From positions 13,230,311 to 13,294,310 of the forward strand of contig NC_037590.1 in NCBI RefSeq assembly GCF_003073045.1: DNA of 64,000 nucleotides. Direction: 5' to 3'. Positions 24,994-36,545 of this stretch are shown here, in pieces. Numbering within the stretch: the first letter of the stretch is position 1; every line of letters starts with the position of its first letter. The position numbers and the translations under genes were made by a program. This stretch comes from Pomacea canaliculata. Taxonomy: Eukaryota > Mollusca > Gastropoda > Architaenioglossa > Ampullariidae. The notes under the pieces were generated by a model. It was not told the origin of the DNA. It saw only the letters and a list, made by a program, of their open reading frames with translations, and ran no database searches.

Positions 24994-25969
24994 CGGAACA
25001 TCCTGGTGATATTGTCCTGAAGCCTCTGGTGGGCTCTTCAACCCCGCAAGCTCTGTTGGAGGGCCGGGAATATCGATGATTGGTTCGGGATTCGATGGTA
25101 AACCTATCCTTTGACCTGCCCCGGCTTGGGTGTACCGGCTGGCCGGTATATGCTTTCAGGAGGGTTCATCGGACACACAGCAAGCCCCCGACCTTGACAA
25201 GGGTAATGATCTCGCGGGGAAGTGTTGTTATTGTAGGCTGGAAGTAACTTGGCAGGGATTCTGGCGCATCCGCCGCTTGTGTTCAACAGAAAGCGTTAAA
25301 GGAGGTCGTGCACTGATTCGACTGAATTGGCTCACACATCTGACGCATTGTCCTTGGCGGATGGGGTAAATGCGCGTTCAGTGCGGGACTTCTTGATGTA
25401 TAAAGCTGTCACAACTCTCTCGAACAACTTTGCCTCAAGTCTGCGGCCGCTGATCACTGTGAAGTCCGCCTGGTTTTTTTGGGGACAGACAAACCTCTGA
25501 AACGCATTCCTTCCGAGCTGAGAATTTAACAGCGGTGGACAATACTTTCGGTGCTTACATGTGTGTATTGTGGGGATGGCCATGACGTGCAAACTTGGTG
25601 AACACGTCAGTCCATCACTAAGCCACATTATCTCCTGGCTGTCACTTGACATTTCAATTTCGTACAGTCAATGATCAGCACTGCAAGTGGGCAAATCAGC
25701 TGAGCAGATGTCTGGAGGTGTATGCACACTTTGCCGACGGATTAGCAGACACACCTGTCACAATTGTCTATGTGTTTTAAAATCGGTGTACTATTCCAGC
25801 CAGTACACTCTGGCTTTTTTAACAGTGACATAGTCGCGTCAAATCCTTGTTTTCGTGGCCCCATGCGGTCATGCACTAATGTGAGACCATCGGTCTGAGG
25901 GCGCTGGGAGCACAAGTTGTTTTACCTCACCAGGTGTGTTGTCACTCACTCTTCGCAACAGCAGCTTGT

Positions 25970-26290
25970 CCACTGTGGCGTTGATACCACTATGCTTTCC
26001 TGCTTCTGTGGAGCCGTGATAATGTGCTACATCTCTTTCCTCTCGCAAGGCTTGTGATCACTTGTCTCCATTCCATCAGCACCAACGTTTTGAAAGAACA
26101 GACACCATCTTTGAAACAGATAACAGATTCTGTGAATGGGCTTAGCAACAGTTTAAAAAGCTATGTTGCGCAACCTTTACACGTACTTCAAACACACTTC
26201 TATTAATTCAATGACAACAAATGGAGTAACCCAAAAACTCACTTTCAAAAATGTGTTTCTTTGAAAGCCTCCGTATTCCTTTGATCAGTG
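25970..26290 (-). pseudogene. Integrase gene exons 1-2 fragment (copy 4)
   Basis: Plus-strand landmarks CTTGTCCACTGTGGCGTTGA, ACCACTATGCT, TCTGTGGAGCCGTGATAAT, CACCATCTTTGAAACAGATA and CAACAGTTTAAAAAGCTATG match 31,985-32,280 in the same order. On the minus strand this is the zinc-binding (HHCC) exon, the first intron and the end of exon 1. Small indels are spread through the exon and break the frame. Similarity fades after about 26,290. Confidence 0.75.
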
Positions 26291-29200
26291 CACTTGCAGC
26301 TCGTCACATCTTGGAAGTCTACCAATGCATCTACAGGATTCTGACTGCTGGTCGCTACACAACAGTCATGCCAACTGTGCAGTTGCGAATGCCCATCTCT
26401 GGTCCACTGTACCCAGCTTTGCAGTCTGGTTATATGGACAGCGCGTTGGTTGTCGGTGTACCGACGAAGGTGCGCCTAGCAGGTGTGTCTGAACTGTCAG
26501 CCCAGCCGCCACTTTATCGCAAGAATTCCAATTCATGGCTGCGTCTGTATATTTGCTGTGGGTCATTTCGCTTCGCTCTGTGGGTGCAGACGTCGGTTGC
26601 ATAGAAATAACCCGCTTTCTGCCCTCTGCACCAGCGACAGATTGGCATTATCCGATCAAGACGTTCTTTTCCCTTGTAGCACGCTTCCCGCTTGTGCCCA
26701 CATCGACAAGGTCCTATGGACCCTACGGGCGAACCAGGATAGGTTATCAGACCCTCGCGGACTGGCCGAAAAAATGTCCACCACCGCCTGCTGAGTATGG
26801 TACCTCTGCTCGCCGGTCCCTCGCAAGAAGATAGGAGAGTTTTAGCTGTAAGTCCTGCTGTTTGCTCGTGTCACTCGTCAGAGACCGTCGTTAAAACCCC
26901 TCACTGCCGATGTCGAGCAACGCCATATCACTCAACTGCCATGAATTACAACCTCCGCGTCGGACACTTTCCAGTGGGGCGACATTACTTTGTTGTGCCT
27001 GTTAGGTTGATGATGATGATGATGAAGGAGTCTTATAACGCGCAAAATCCGAATCCTTGAGATAATGCTCAATGCGCCGAAATGTTACAGAAAAGTACAC
27101 CAACATAATCCCAGCATTAGCAGCTGCAAAAGAAAACCAAAAGGAAAGTTAGAATCAAACGATCCGACGGCTAAAAAGGACCACAGTTGTGAGCGAACGA
27201 TCTGCTGCCTGCAAAAGGCGCATGAACATTACTGCACAAACCACAGGTCCAAAAATCAGAAGAAAGAAAAAAGGTGTCACATGGTCATTGTAGGAAAAAT
27301 GAAGGTAAGATCATCAGGCTGCTTGGCCCTGCAGTACAGTCGTCAGTCTCTTGACGAGTGCTGAGCTAACATGCCCTGTGGTCATATATCTCTGTGACCT
27401 TGTATATAGCTGATCACAACAGGTCACACTATCAAACTGCACGATGACCACCTCTGATGATTGTGATCAACATCTACATGCCACATGATGTAAGTGTCTT
27501 TGTGTTGTGATCAACACTTACAAGCAATGATGTAAGTGTCTTTGTGTTGCATCTGCGAACATGACTGGATCTACAGCTGGATGTCGATCGCTCTTGCGCG
27601 TCCGTGCTTCACTCACTGTCACAGCGACCTAGTGAGTTACAGTAAAGAAAGTGAAGCGACGATCCCTTTTTCGTTGTATAATATGATAAGATTCCTTCAT
27701 AGTCTTAAGATGTTCTCAGTAATTTCTCAATATTTGTCCGAGTCATCGATCCTTGTATCTGGAGTCGTCGCCGTTAGATCTACAGTGATCGCCTCTTTAG
27801 TAACCACAAATAACCACAAAACTACAAATAGTTTGCACTTCTTTCTCGTGGAAACGGCTGAGACTCTCAGTGCCCAGTGTTAGTATCAGCTGCGCAAAGG
27901 ACTGTTAGTGTCCGCCATAGAAAGAAGCAAACTCCGAGAAAGAACTGCTCTGTATCTGAAATATCGTGTGGCAACAGCTTACTGTCCTCAGTTCACAGAA
28001 CAGGAAAACAGGGTCTGTTATCTGCACAATGGTGGGGAGGTGATGTCGATGGTAAAGGCTGACTTGCTGGCATACAAGCAGGCAGTTTAGCAATGTCGTC
28101 TGCCATGCCCCGTACTGGGATCTCAACGGCCGCTGAGTTCAGATCTACAGCTTGGAAAGCCATAGTGTCGTCATAGGCAGTAGCAACGCAAGAATAGAGC
28201 AATGATGAAATCACAAAACAGAGGAAAACTGCATGAAAATTGTGAAAGCAAAGGACTGACTTGTGTGATCTTTCAAGTATCTTCGAAAAAACCCGTTATT
28301 GCAGAGAAGACAGAAGTCGATCAAATTTTACGTCCTTGCCACAGCAACGCAAACGAAAAAAAAAAAAAAAAAAAAGCACCGGCTAACCAATGGGATCACC
28401 AAAAAGACAAACATCAGCAAAGACTAATAAAAATACAAAAATGGCGGAGAACCGGCTTCCTCAAACTGCGGCGAAGGGACGCTACTCTCCAAGGTTGTAG
28501 GCCGCCTCTCATTTACAACTGTCTGATTCGTGCGGTTAGGCGATCTATTTCATCCTCCTGTCATCATTGCCTCCCTCTCTCTCTCTCTACACGCCGTGCG
28601 GTCTTAGAAGGTCGGCAACAGAAGAACTGTGTGGTTAAATGTCTGTATGAGTATATATGCCTTGCCCTTGTGAGCGAAGACAAATTTCTGTCCCTGGGTC
28701 TCCTCGACAGACAATAAAGTCTGTTTGATTTTGATCTGATTGTGATTTTGATGCCAATGGAGTATTGACTACGTCGTCTGTTGGCACATAGTGCACTTTA
28801 AACCTTTTGTGAGTTTCAGATAGATTCATGCCGTTTATGATAAATCTGTGGCAGGTGTCACAGGTGATCATTGGCAGTGTGGGTAGTCGGTTTGCCACGA
28901 GATACAAAAGACTTCTTCTGTATCTTCAGCAATTCTTTTATTGTTGATGTCTCTTTCACCAGGCCTGTACAGGAAATTTCGTCAGCACTCCGGTTGATAA
29001 GCAAGCTCCTTAAATGGATCCAATTTTTTCTCTCATAAAAGTTCAGGCGTTCTGGTCGTAGACTGAACACAACGCCATGGCGAATGCAAGGGCAACAGCC
29101 CACACGTGACGATCCTTTCGCTTCTGTACATTAACCGAATTTTACTAGCATATGTGATTCTTTCAACAGCAGCCAGCCTAGCTGCTTAAAAATTAGACTT

Positions 29201-29600
29201 TAATCTGTCTTATAGTGTCATAAAATGAATCATAAACCATGACTCCCCTGGTAGGAGCAATGCATGTTACTCACTGTAACCCAGTGCTACCACAAGTATA
29301 AATCTGTATGAATCTTCCCTAGCTGGATGTTCCTCTGGTTGCATTCCTCGGACTCAAAAATTGCAGTTTTCTGCAATCCGTCAATAGAAGGAACTGCTCC
29401 TTCACAAATGGCAGAAAAAATGGTCGATATGTAAATCCGAAAGTTCATTTTTACTCCTCTAGGACCAGTTTCATTTATGGAACTATGAAGAGTCTTGCCT
29501 CTCGGCAGAACCACACTGTAGTCGTTCAGCTTCCCTTCTCGAAGGCCCAAACATTTCTACAAACTCAACAATCACTTTCGTCCATGGGCTTCTCCCACAT
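26291..29600. other. Mostly unassigned sequence with retroposon tails
   Basis: A short (GAT)n run near 27,010-27,026 follows a TTGTGCCTGTTAGGTT stretch, which resembles the simple-repeat tail of a LINE or SINE. No reverse transcriptase motif could be read upstream. Minus-strand open frames at 28,858-29,103 and 29,287-29,550 have amino-acid-like composition and lie downstream of the integrase gene on its strand, so they could be its 3' region, but I recognise no domain. Confidence 0.4.
28555..28752 (+). mobile_element. 3' end of a non-LTR retroposon with TTTGAT-type tail
   Basis: The segment TGTGAGCGAAGACAAATTTC, CTCGACAGACAATAAAGTCTG is followed by imperfect repeats of TTTTGATCTGATTGTGATTTTGATG. 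A transcript-like end with an internal AATAAA and a short tandem tail is typical of LINEs or LINE-mobilised SINEs in molluscs. No 5' boundary or target duplication could be set. Confidence 0.4.
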
Positions 29601-29616
29601 TCTGAAGACCATATCT

Positions 29617-32426
29617 TTAATTTAGTAATTGTGTCTGTCTTCTCTTTCTTCTGCTGTGTCTCTGAATCCAGTCTCTCTTCTTTGTTTTCTCTCTTGTTCT
29701 TGCAACGACGTGTCCACGCCGCTTTCTTGCTGCTTTTTCTTGATTTTCGATGACCTTGTCATAATGGTGCAGTTTCCTCTTCTCTTGACTACTGTGGTCT
29801 TTGCGTTCCGTCACTGGCAGTTGTACAGGCAGTTTGCTTGTCGTTACTGTGGTGTGTGTATATTCCTCTTCGTCGGACTTTCCTCTGTGTGGCGGCCTTA
29901 CTGATCCAGTTCGGGCTCCGTATCTTCGGTTCCTGATCCCGTTGTCGATTAACTCCAAGGCTTGTTTTCGAAAGCCTCTTCACCTGCAAATTGTTAGTAA
30001 CAGCATTTTGAAGTTGCAAGTCACTATGTTCTATTTCATTCACTATTTTCAGTAATTGCTATAAGTGGGTAATAGTTACAAAGTAGACAAACAAGTGGAA
30101 CTCACCTGCATTGGAAATCTTGGTTCACGCAAGATGAGGAAGAAGGGTGAGGATACTTCGTTGATGCTTGTTTTTGGCATCTAATGGACACGGCAACATC
30201 TTTAACACCTCGTCCAATCACAGTTACGCTCCTCATCAATTTGGAAAGCTGAGTCTTCACCGGTCTTGGTCATGCGCTCAACAAGACCGTTGTTTGCGGG
30301 GTGGTGTATGCAGGATGATATGGCACGCTTTATGTTCATGCATTGAACACAGCTGATCATTCCACTGTTTTGAAGAGAGAAGTATACATGTAAAATGCAG
30401 CTAATGCACAAAAGAGACAATCTTTCGTCCAACTACTGACACACCAAACTCTGCATTCGTTGAATAATTAAGGTTGTGTAATTGTTGTACAATTCCACAA
30501 TTTCTATACCTTATTAACAGACTCTCCTCCTCTATGTGACTGCAGGCGTCGTGGTGTTCCATACCTGTAAATCATAAGTCAGCTCTTTAAGGAACAGGAA
30601 TAGAAATAAGATTATTAATAAATGCATATGGTGAATGGCAAGTAAAAGTGTCATGCAAGGTTCATAGCAGAACTAGATGTATGCAAGAAGTATGATGCAA
30701 CTACTAGGTTAACTTTATCATGCAATAAGCTTGAATTAGTTTGCATTATTTTTTGCACTGCTTTTTCAAGGACCTCTGGAAAAGTGTTCAAATGAAAACA
30801 CATATAATAACCATGTTGAAATTACCTTCTGATGAATGACCGGATTTTTCGACACACTCCCAGGGGATGCTTTGATGGCAGTGGGAAGAGCTCAACGAAT
30901 TTGCTGAAATGATCGATCATGATCAATATGTATCTGTTGCCGGCAGTAGTTCGCTTCAAAGGACCTGTAGGGGAAGAAACGTTAGTGTCTGAAAAGATGT
31001 TTACGTTTGGGATCATCACTAAGTTCAAATGTTTGACAAGGATGTAAAGAAAACAGTATTGCGTTACTTTCAGTTTCAGTATTTCATGTTGTTAACTGCT
31101 CATTCTGCATTACGAGGAATTTTTTTAGCTTTTGCATCTCAATTCTTATGTGTCAATGTGGATATAATTGCGTGGTGGCATTTGTGAATATGTGGACAAA
31201 TGTTATCAAGACATGTACCTTGTACAATCTCACTTGGAAAATAAAAGTTTTATCCTTCTACACAAGCTATAGGCAATGTCTATGCATTCCCAATTTCAGT
31301 GCACGTATAGGCATATCCTTGCGTCATGACATCGATGATGTCATACATACACTATTAACATCTCCTTACCAATGAGATCCATCTGAACGAGGTCCAGTGG
31401 TTCTTTCACTTCGATGGGTATCATGGCAGGAGCTTGGGTCTTTACCACTTCCTGCTTCTCGCACACAGAACACATATTCACCTGAAATTTGAAATCAGTT
31501 GTTTTAACAGTGCACAATGGAAAAGGGGCATCTGTGATAGATGTTTACTGCATGTTACACAGACTGAAGACAAACAGTTACCGACTTGGACACTCTGGGC
31601 CAAAACATGCCATCTTTCCCTATCTCTCTGACTTCCTGCCTGCTGGCCATTTCAATAGGAGGAAGTATTGAGCAGTAATCTTTTAATTATTAGCTGTCCC
31701 GGCATTCAGCGTGTTTGTCATCAGTTTTTTCACAGCCGATTCCTTGCATTCTGTAATCGCAACTATTTTGTCATTTTCAAACAGAAAAACTTTGCTACTA
31801 AACTGAAGGATCTATTTACTGTAACAGCCTGTTAGAGTGGTGGCTGTTAGGACAGCCACAGCGCACCTTGTTAAATCACTACTTTCCTATCAATTATTGT
31901 TGCCGTGAAACACAACAAACAAGTAAAACTTACATAATGTCTAACATCCTGTCCAAGAGATCTCCAGTGGTAGACACTGCTAATCTTGTCCACTGTGGCG
32001 TTGATACCACTATGCTCTCCTGCTTCTGTGGAGTCATGATATTGTGCTACAATCTCTTTCCTCCTCTCAAGGCTTGTGATCACTTCTGCCTTCATTCCAT
32101 CAGCACCAACGTAGAACAGAACACCATCTTTGAAACAGATAACAGACTTCTGTGAATGGGCTTAGCAACAGTTAAAAAGCTATGTTGCACCTTTACACGT
32201 ACTTCAAAACACACTTCTATTAATGTACATGACAACAAAATGGAGTAAAACCAAAAAACTCACTTTCCAAAATGTATTTCTTTGAAGCCCTCCGTATTCT
32301 CTGTTTATCAACTATACTTGCACCTTCCCAATAGTCACCGGTTGACATGTATGTGCATATATGCTCGATTTCAAGCCTTTCTTCCTCCATTCTCTCGACT
32401 TCCATCTGTTGATGCTGCTGCAACAA
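29617..32426 (-). pseudogene. Intron-containing DDE integrase gene (Ginger/Ty3-integrase type, KRBA2-like), inactive
   Basis: Six exons can be followed by phase: 32,426-32,264; 32,149-31,934; 31,481-31,370; 30,964-30,826; 30,564 to about 30,106; 29,983 to about 29,617. The donors include GTGAGT, GTAAGT, GTAAGG and GTAATT. The protein shows an HHCC zinc-binding domain (QYHDSTEAGEHSG with two H, then CSVC), the DLIGPLKRT lead-in and the integrase core with first Asp in LIMIDHFSKFVELFP. The second catalytic residue is His (RLQSHRGGES; codon 30,534-30,536) where Asp is expected. The third is Glu in NNGLVERM. SPFFLILREPRFPM and ELIDNGIRN follow. A TAG at 30,504-30,506 comes after VNKV, and frames shift near 30,250 and 29,970. 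No flanking long terminal repeat was seen. Introns separate it from ordinary LTR retrotransposons and suggest a Ginger-like or domesticated integrase; the family assignment is inference. Confidence 0.8.
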
Positions 32427-32429
32427 ATA

Positions 32430-33218
32430 CTAGACAACTTCCACTGAAGTTTGTTAGTAGCTGAATCACAATAGTAAGTAATTAACTAATCATGTGCAAG
32501 AGTTAAATAAAAGGTAAAATATACCAGTACCTACAACGTTGTTAAACAAATGAAAATCTACAGCAACAAAGCTGTAAAGAAAAAGCTGCTGATGAATTAA
32601 ATAAACAGCTAAAGCAGGATCTAACTCAAAAGCTTAGACCAAAAAGCTATAAATAAGAACTCTCGTTTAACCTTTAAAGTAAATTGACGGAAAAGGCCAG
32701 AAATATTGTAAAATAACTACTTAATAAAACCCAATATCGAACAAAAATTCACTTGCTCATGGAAGTCAAACGCAGTTGGCGATAGAAGTTAATGAGAGCG
32801 ACCAAAGCAAACGACCATTCTGCGAATGCTGACGAAATCTCCACGCGGATCATTTTTTACGTCATTCAATGGGGTTTTGACGTCAGGAAAGTTACAGTCA
32901 ATGTAGGTGAGAGCCATGCCGACTATACTCAGTACAGAGATTATGATTGGTCGGCATGGACATCTGTTTTGGGCGATTCTACAGAATGCCAATGCTTTTC
33001 ACAACACACACATTACTTTCAACTGCTGTCTGTACACCAAGACATGTGGTTTAATGCACACCACTGTTGGTAATAGGTTTTTTTTCCAAGCGTTTTATGA
33101 ACCCTGTCCAGCTCGTCTAGTGGGACTAGATGAGTATCTGTACTAACCATACTTTCCTGTGTTTCCGGTGGGTGTGCACTTCTGATTGTCCAGTGGTCAG
33201 TGTCTGCAAGTCTGTGAT
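32430..33218. other. Flank of integrase gene; decayed counterpart of the 3.9-4.15-kb frame
   Basis: The 32,480-32,720 segment corresponds in order to the minus-strand open frame at 3,942-4,151 (ATGTGCAAGAGTTAAAT, AATCTACAGCAACAAAGCTG, AAAGCAGGATC) but contains several stops. From 32,750 to 33,218 nothing was recognised. Confidence 0.45.
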
Positions 33219-33467
33219 CAGGCCCGTTCTTAGCCCCCGCGGGGCCCGAGGCAAAGGGCATGTGCGGGGCCCTCTCGCCACGATCACACGGTTTTGGTTG
33301 GGATCTAAAGTCACTTTTTTCCTCAGGGATATCTCGTCTTTTATCATTGACAGCACGCTGCATACACATTACAACATAAGCGTACGATTAATTTAAAAGC
33401 GCGGGGCCCCTTGAAGCGCGGGGCCCTAGGCAGATGCCTCGTCCGCCTGCCCCTAAGCACGGCCCTG
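33219..33467. mobile_element. hAT-type non-autonomous element (249 bp), GC-rich family
   Basis: Imperfect terminal inverted repeats CAGGCCCGTTCTTAG and CTAAGCACGGCCCTG. It is flanked by a perfect 8-bp target duplication TCTGTGAT (33,211-33,218 and 33,468-33,475). The interior has GCGGGGCCC-type blocks near both ends. No transposase is encoded. It differs from the 302-bp hAT family in this window. Confidence 0.92.
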
Positions 33468-33651
33468 TCTGTGATGTTGCAGATGCTTTCTGCAGCTGTT
33501 TTTTTTTGTTATAATGTATTTGCCATGTAGTTTGGAAATGTTCATACAATAGATATCCAGCTTTCCTGGACTATTTAACTACTTCATGAACTATCACGAG
33601 GAACTGAAGTAGCTGAATCGAGAAGTAAATAAAGGAACTGTAACAAGATTT

Positions 33652-34133
33652 ATTTTACTTTCCGACCTTTCACGACCGTGAGGAGTGACTCCTGGGATCC
33701 CACCAAGCTACGAACCAGGTTTCGTACACATTCGTTTGTTTTCTCCTCTCTGTAGGAGATACGCAACATTCGTCTGAAACATCGCATTTCGAACGATTGG
33801 ATGCTCATGCGTTCGATGCAATGTCCATGTCTCACATCCGTATAGAAAAACTGCTATGACCAGAGACTTATACAGAACGAATTTGGTTTGGAATATCTTA
33901 TTGCTATCCCACACTTTATGTAATCTCATCAGGGCCGCTATTGCGGCCGTAATGCGTGAACGAATATCATCTGTACTAAGCCCGTTCTTGGTGAGAATCG
34001 AGCCGAGATACTTGAAGGACTCTACCTCTTCCAATTTCTGCCCGTCCAAGCTGATTTCTGCCTTTTCTTTTCCAATGCTGTTCACCATGACCTTGCTCTT
34101 CTCCATGTTGGTCTCCATTCCATAAGCCTTTGA
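33652..34133 (-). mobile_element. Truncated LINE, inverted-duplicate copy
   Basis: Same element as at 6,765-7,250, reverse complement, nearly identical (METNMEKSKVMVN, FKYLGSILTKNG, FLYGCETWTL, FRRMLRISY). It stops at GRKVK, where the duplicated segment ends, so the C-terminal 80 codons present on the left are missing here. A single-base difference near 33,800 shifts the frame relative to the left copy. Confidence 0.88.
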
Positions 34134-34159
34134 GCATGCGTGACTAACATACACTAACA

Positions 34160-34461
34160 CAGTGGTTCTCAAAGTGTGGTCCGCGGCTGACAGTCGTCAT
34201 ATGTCAGCAAAGTGATGTTTAAAGTGATGCATTCCTCGCATTAACATTTTAATTACAAAGAACGAGGTGTACGTAGTTTTATGTCATCTTATTACTATAT
34301 TACTTTTACAAAAGGACATTTAGTTTTGAATTAAAATGAAACAAATGCGGCAATTTAAATTTGAAATTCATAATACAGACTGACTTTTAGGCCTTGGTGG
34401 TCCGCCATAGGTTTTACTTAAGTAAAGTGGTCCGCGGTCTGAAATACTTTGAGAACCACTG
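34160..34461. mobile_element. hAT-type non-autonomous element (302 bp), right copy
   Basis: Inverted-duplicate copy of the element at 6,436. CAGTGGTTCTCAAAG-type ends and 8-bp flanks CACTAACA (34,152-34,159 and 34,462-34,469), the reverse complement of the left copy's TGTTAGTG. The matching target duplication shows it moved as part of the larger duplication and not by a second transposition. Confidence 0.93.
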
Positions 34462-34702
34462 CACTAACACAATAGCACAATAACAGACAGTAACACACGC
34501 CATCTGTTGGACACTGAGCATGGTGCTTGTGTTGTGTGAGTGTGTCAATGGAGTTGCTAGTGTAATAAACCAGCGGACAATTAGCGCTGTACAAATGTTA
34601 ATATTCATTATTGCTATGTTTGGTGATATATATATATACGGGAAGAGAGAGCGGGTGATGTGGATGGCCGACACTCACAGACACTCGAGCTGGGAAACGA
34701 AC

Positions 34703-34820
34703 CTGCTTCGCACGCTTGAGACACTGTGTGACTGCCACCAGTAGGGCTGGTACAGGCCGTAGTCACACAGGTTGCAGTTGCTGCCTCCCATAGGTATGTA
34801 CTGGCCCGGGCTGCAGTTAC
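34703..34820 (-). pseudogene. Duplicate of cysteine-rich gene exon C
   Basis: 118 nt, the same as exon C at 6,087-6,204, with the same TATGTGCAG acceptor and the same weak GTTCGT at the far end. It encodes NCSPGQYIPMGGSNCNLC and DYGLYQPYWWQ. The downstream exon D is absent from this locus, so this copy cannot make the full protein. Confidence 0.7.
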
Positions 34821-35312
34821 CTGCACATACACACAAGGGTGCATTTAGTCACGTGACACACTGCGTCACGCGAAGCCTCTAGAGGTGCTTGCACGCGTTG
34901 AGAGTCTGTGGTGGCAAGGTGGGACATGGGAAACGAAATTACAGGTGCGAAATGGAGATGTGCCGTAATAGTGAGACCTATAGTGAAGGAGGGAAAATAC
35001 TTTTTCTCGACAGCTTTTCTTTTCAGCTACTTGTTTCAAATTTTGAGTTATCTTAGTAGAAATCACAAAAGCTGCTACACGAGATTGACAAACTTTGTAT
35101 TATGTTTTTGTTTTGCAGCGTAGACTTCCATGTCTTCCCAACTGAAATTCAAAATCAACACAAGTATCAGGCAGCAAGTACCTTCCAGAAAATAATTATT
35201 AAGCGGAAAGCTCATTTCATGTGCTTGTACGTGTTGATGCGTGTTGTAACTCAGTACGTCACTGTTGGAGAGTCAAGGGTCAAGCAGGTGACGTACTGGC
35301 GGAATCACTTAC

Positions 35313-35484
35313 GAACAATGCAGTCCGACACCTGGCTCGACCCGTTGTTGAGCGTGGCATAGTCCGTGGGACACAAGAGTGCAGTCCATGAGCAGGTAGC
35401 TGTTGTTATTTTTGTAGAAGCCTCTCTGGCAGTCATCACACGTGTCTGTCACCGAGTTCTTCTCAAAGACATTCTGACAAAACG
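35313..35484 (-). pseudogene. Duplicate of cysteine-rich gene exon B
   Basis: 172 nt with acceptor GGTCTCGCAG and donor GTAAGT, as in the left copy. It reads FCQNVFEKNSVTDTCDDC, then QRGFYKNNN, and carries the same extra base before the closing module. Substitutions relative to the left copy (QNV for QIG, DDC for DEC) show that it is a real divergent copy and not the same reads placed twice. Confidence 0.7.
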
Positions 35485-35871
35485 CTGCGAGACCCAAGGG
35501 TGAAGGTCAGCATGAAAACCTTTCATTGGCGACATGAGACAACCTACTCCCTCATTGAAGGTTTTCTTGAATGTATACCGTATGTAGATTGCGTGCATTT
35601 TAGGAAAAAGGAACAGATGAAAGAAACTAACAGTACAGGAAGAAAACCAACTGAAAGAATAAAGAGAACATTGGCAGAATTGCAGTGTGAAGGATGCATT
35701 AAATGTCAAGGCACGTCTTCTTTTTCTCGTCAGAATCTACAACTTGTGACCTATGTCTGTTTAGTCTTCTCCTGGTTTTTACCTTTGTGCCTGCGTTGAC
35801 TTTTCATGTCCAGAAACATTGACTAGTGCAGAGGTGCACAGTTTTTCAATCCTAGGCACAAGTATACTTAC

Positions 35872-36027
35872 TCTCACAGTCCGAGGCCAGTCGTGCCATT
35901 GGTACTTGTACTCATTCCTGCGAACAGTTCTTACAGCTTGTCTGGTAAGGTTCGTCCTGGTAGGTCCCAGAGGGCACTCTTCAGATTCTCTTGCCGTAGT
36001 TGATGCGTGTGCCCTCGGTACAGTTTA
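35872..36027 (-). pseudogene. Duplicate of cysteine-rich gene exon A
   Basis: Acceptor CTTGCAG and donor GTAAGT as in the left copy, but 156 nt against 161, with scattered small deletions that break the module (a stop follows NYGKRI). A possible preceding exon upstream (minus strand, about 36,156-36,260) reads VSVQFPGNQVSLCDVMVT in an open frame here but is shifted in the left copy. That upstream exon is weakly supported. Confidence 0.6.
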
Positions 36028-36336
36028 CTGCAAGCACAGCAAATACTCTCGTGCCAACAGAGGCAGGACAAGCTACCTTAGTACACACAGGACAAACGCG
36101 CATTTCTTGCCAACAGACAAATAAAACACACTTTTCATGACAGTATAACCTCTGTCTTGGAAACACCCTGTGTTGTGGCCGATGTAACCATCACGTCACA
36201 CAGAGAGACTTGGTTTCCTGGGAACTGTACAGACACGTTCACACAGACAGACAAGGACCTGGAGGAGACGGACGAGGGCAGTCTACTTAACAACGGTGCA
36301 TCTCCCCCACAGCGATCTCGTGCAGGTCTGTGTGCA

Positions 36337-36530
36337 GTAGACACTGCTAATCTTGTCCACTGTGGCGTTGATACCACTATGCTCTCCTGCTTCTGTGGAG
36401 CCGTGATAATGTGCTACAATCTCTTTCTCTTCTCAAGGCTTGTGATCACTTCTGTCTTCATTCCTTCAGCACCAACGTAGAACAGAACACCATCTTTGAA
36501 ACAGATAACAGACTTCTGAATGGGCTTAGC
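36337..36530 (-). pseudogene. Integrase gene exon 2 fragment (copy 5)
   Basis: Matches the zinc-binding exon at 31,985-32,149 (same order of landmarks on the plus strand: TTGTCCACTGTGGCGTTGA, CACCATCTTTGAAACAGATA, GGGCTTAGCAACAGTTAAA). It is joined on one side to the cysteine-rich gene duplication at about 36,337. On the other side, after TATGTTGGACC, it runs directly into the minisatellite at about 36,546. Confidence 0.8.
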
Positions 36531-36545
36531 AACAGTTAAAAAGCT

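Larger units (their letters stand above)
33653..36335. repeat. Right arm of 2.7-kb inverted duplication
   Basis: Reverse complement of 4,585-7,250. Differences seen include a (TA)n microsatellite at about 34,626-34,638 absent from the left arm, several one-base indels in exons, and short insertions in the intron near 35,590-35,640. The outer end joins an integrase-gene exon at about 36,337; the inner end is in the LINE. Confidence 0.9.

Noticed and set aside
24654..25079. Open frames spanning the N gap
   Set aside because: Translation through 100 unknown bases has no meaning.
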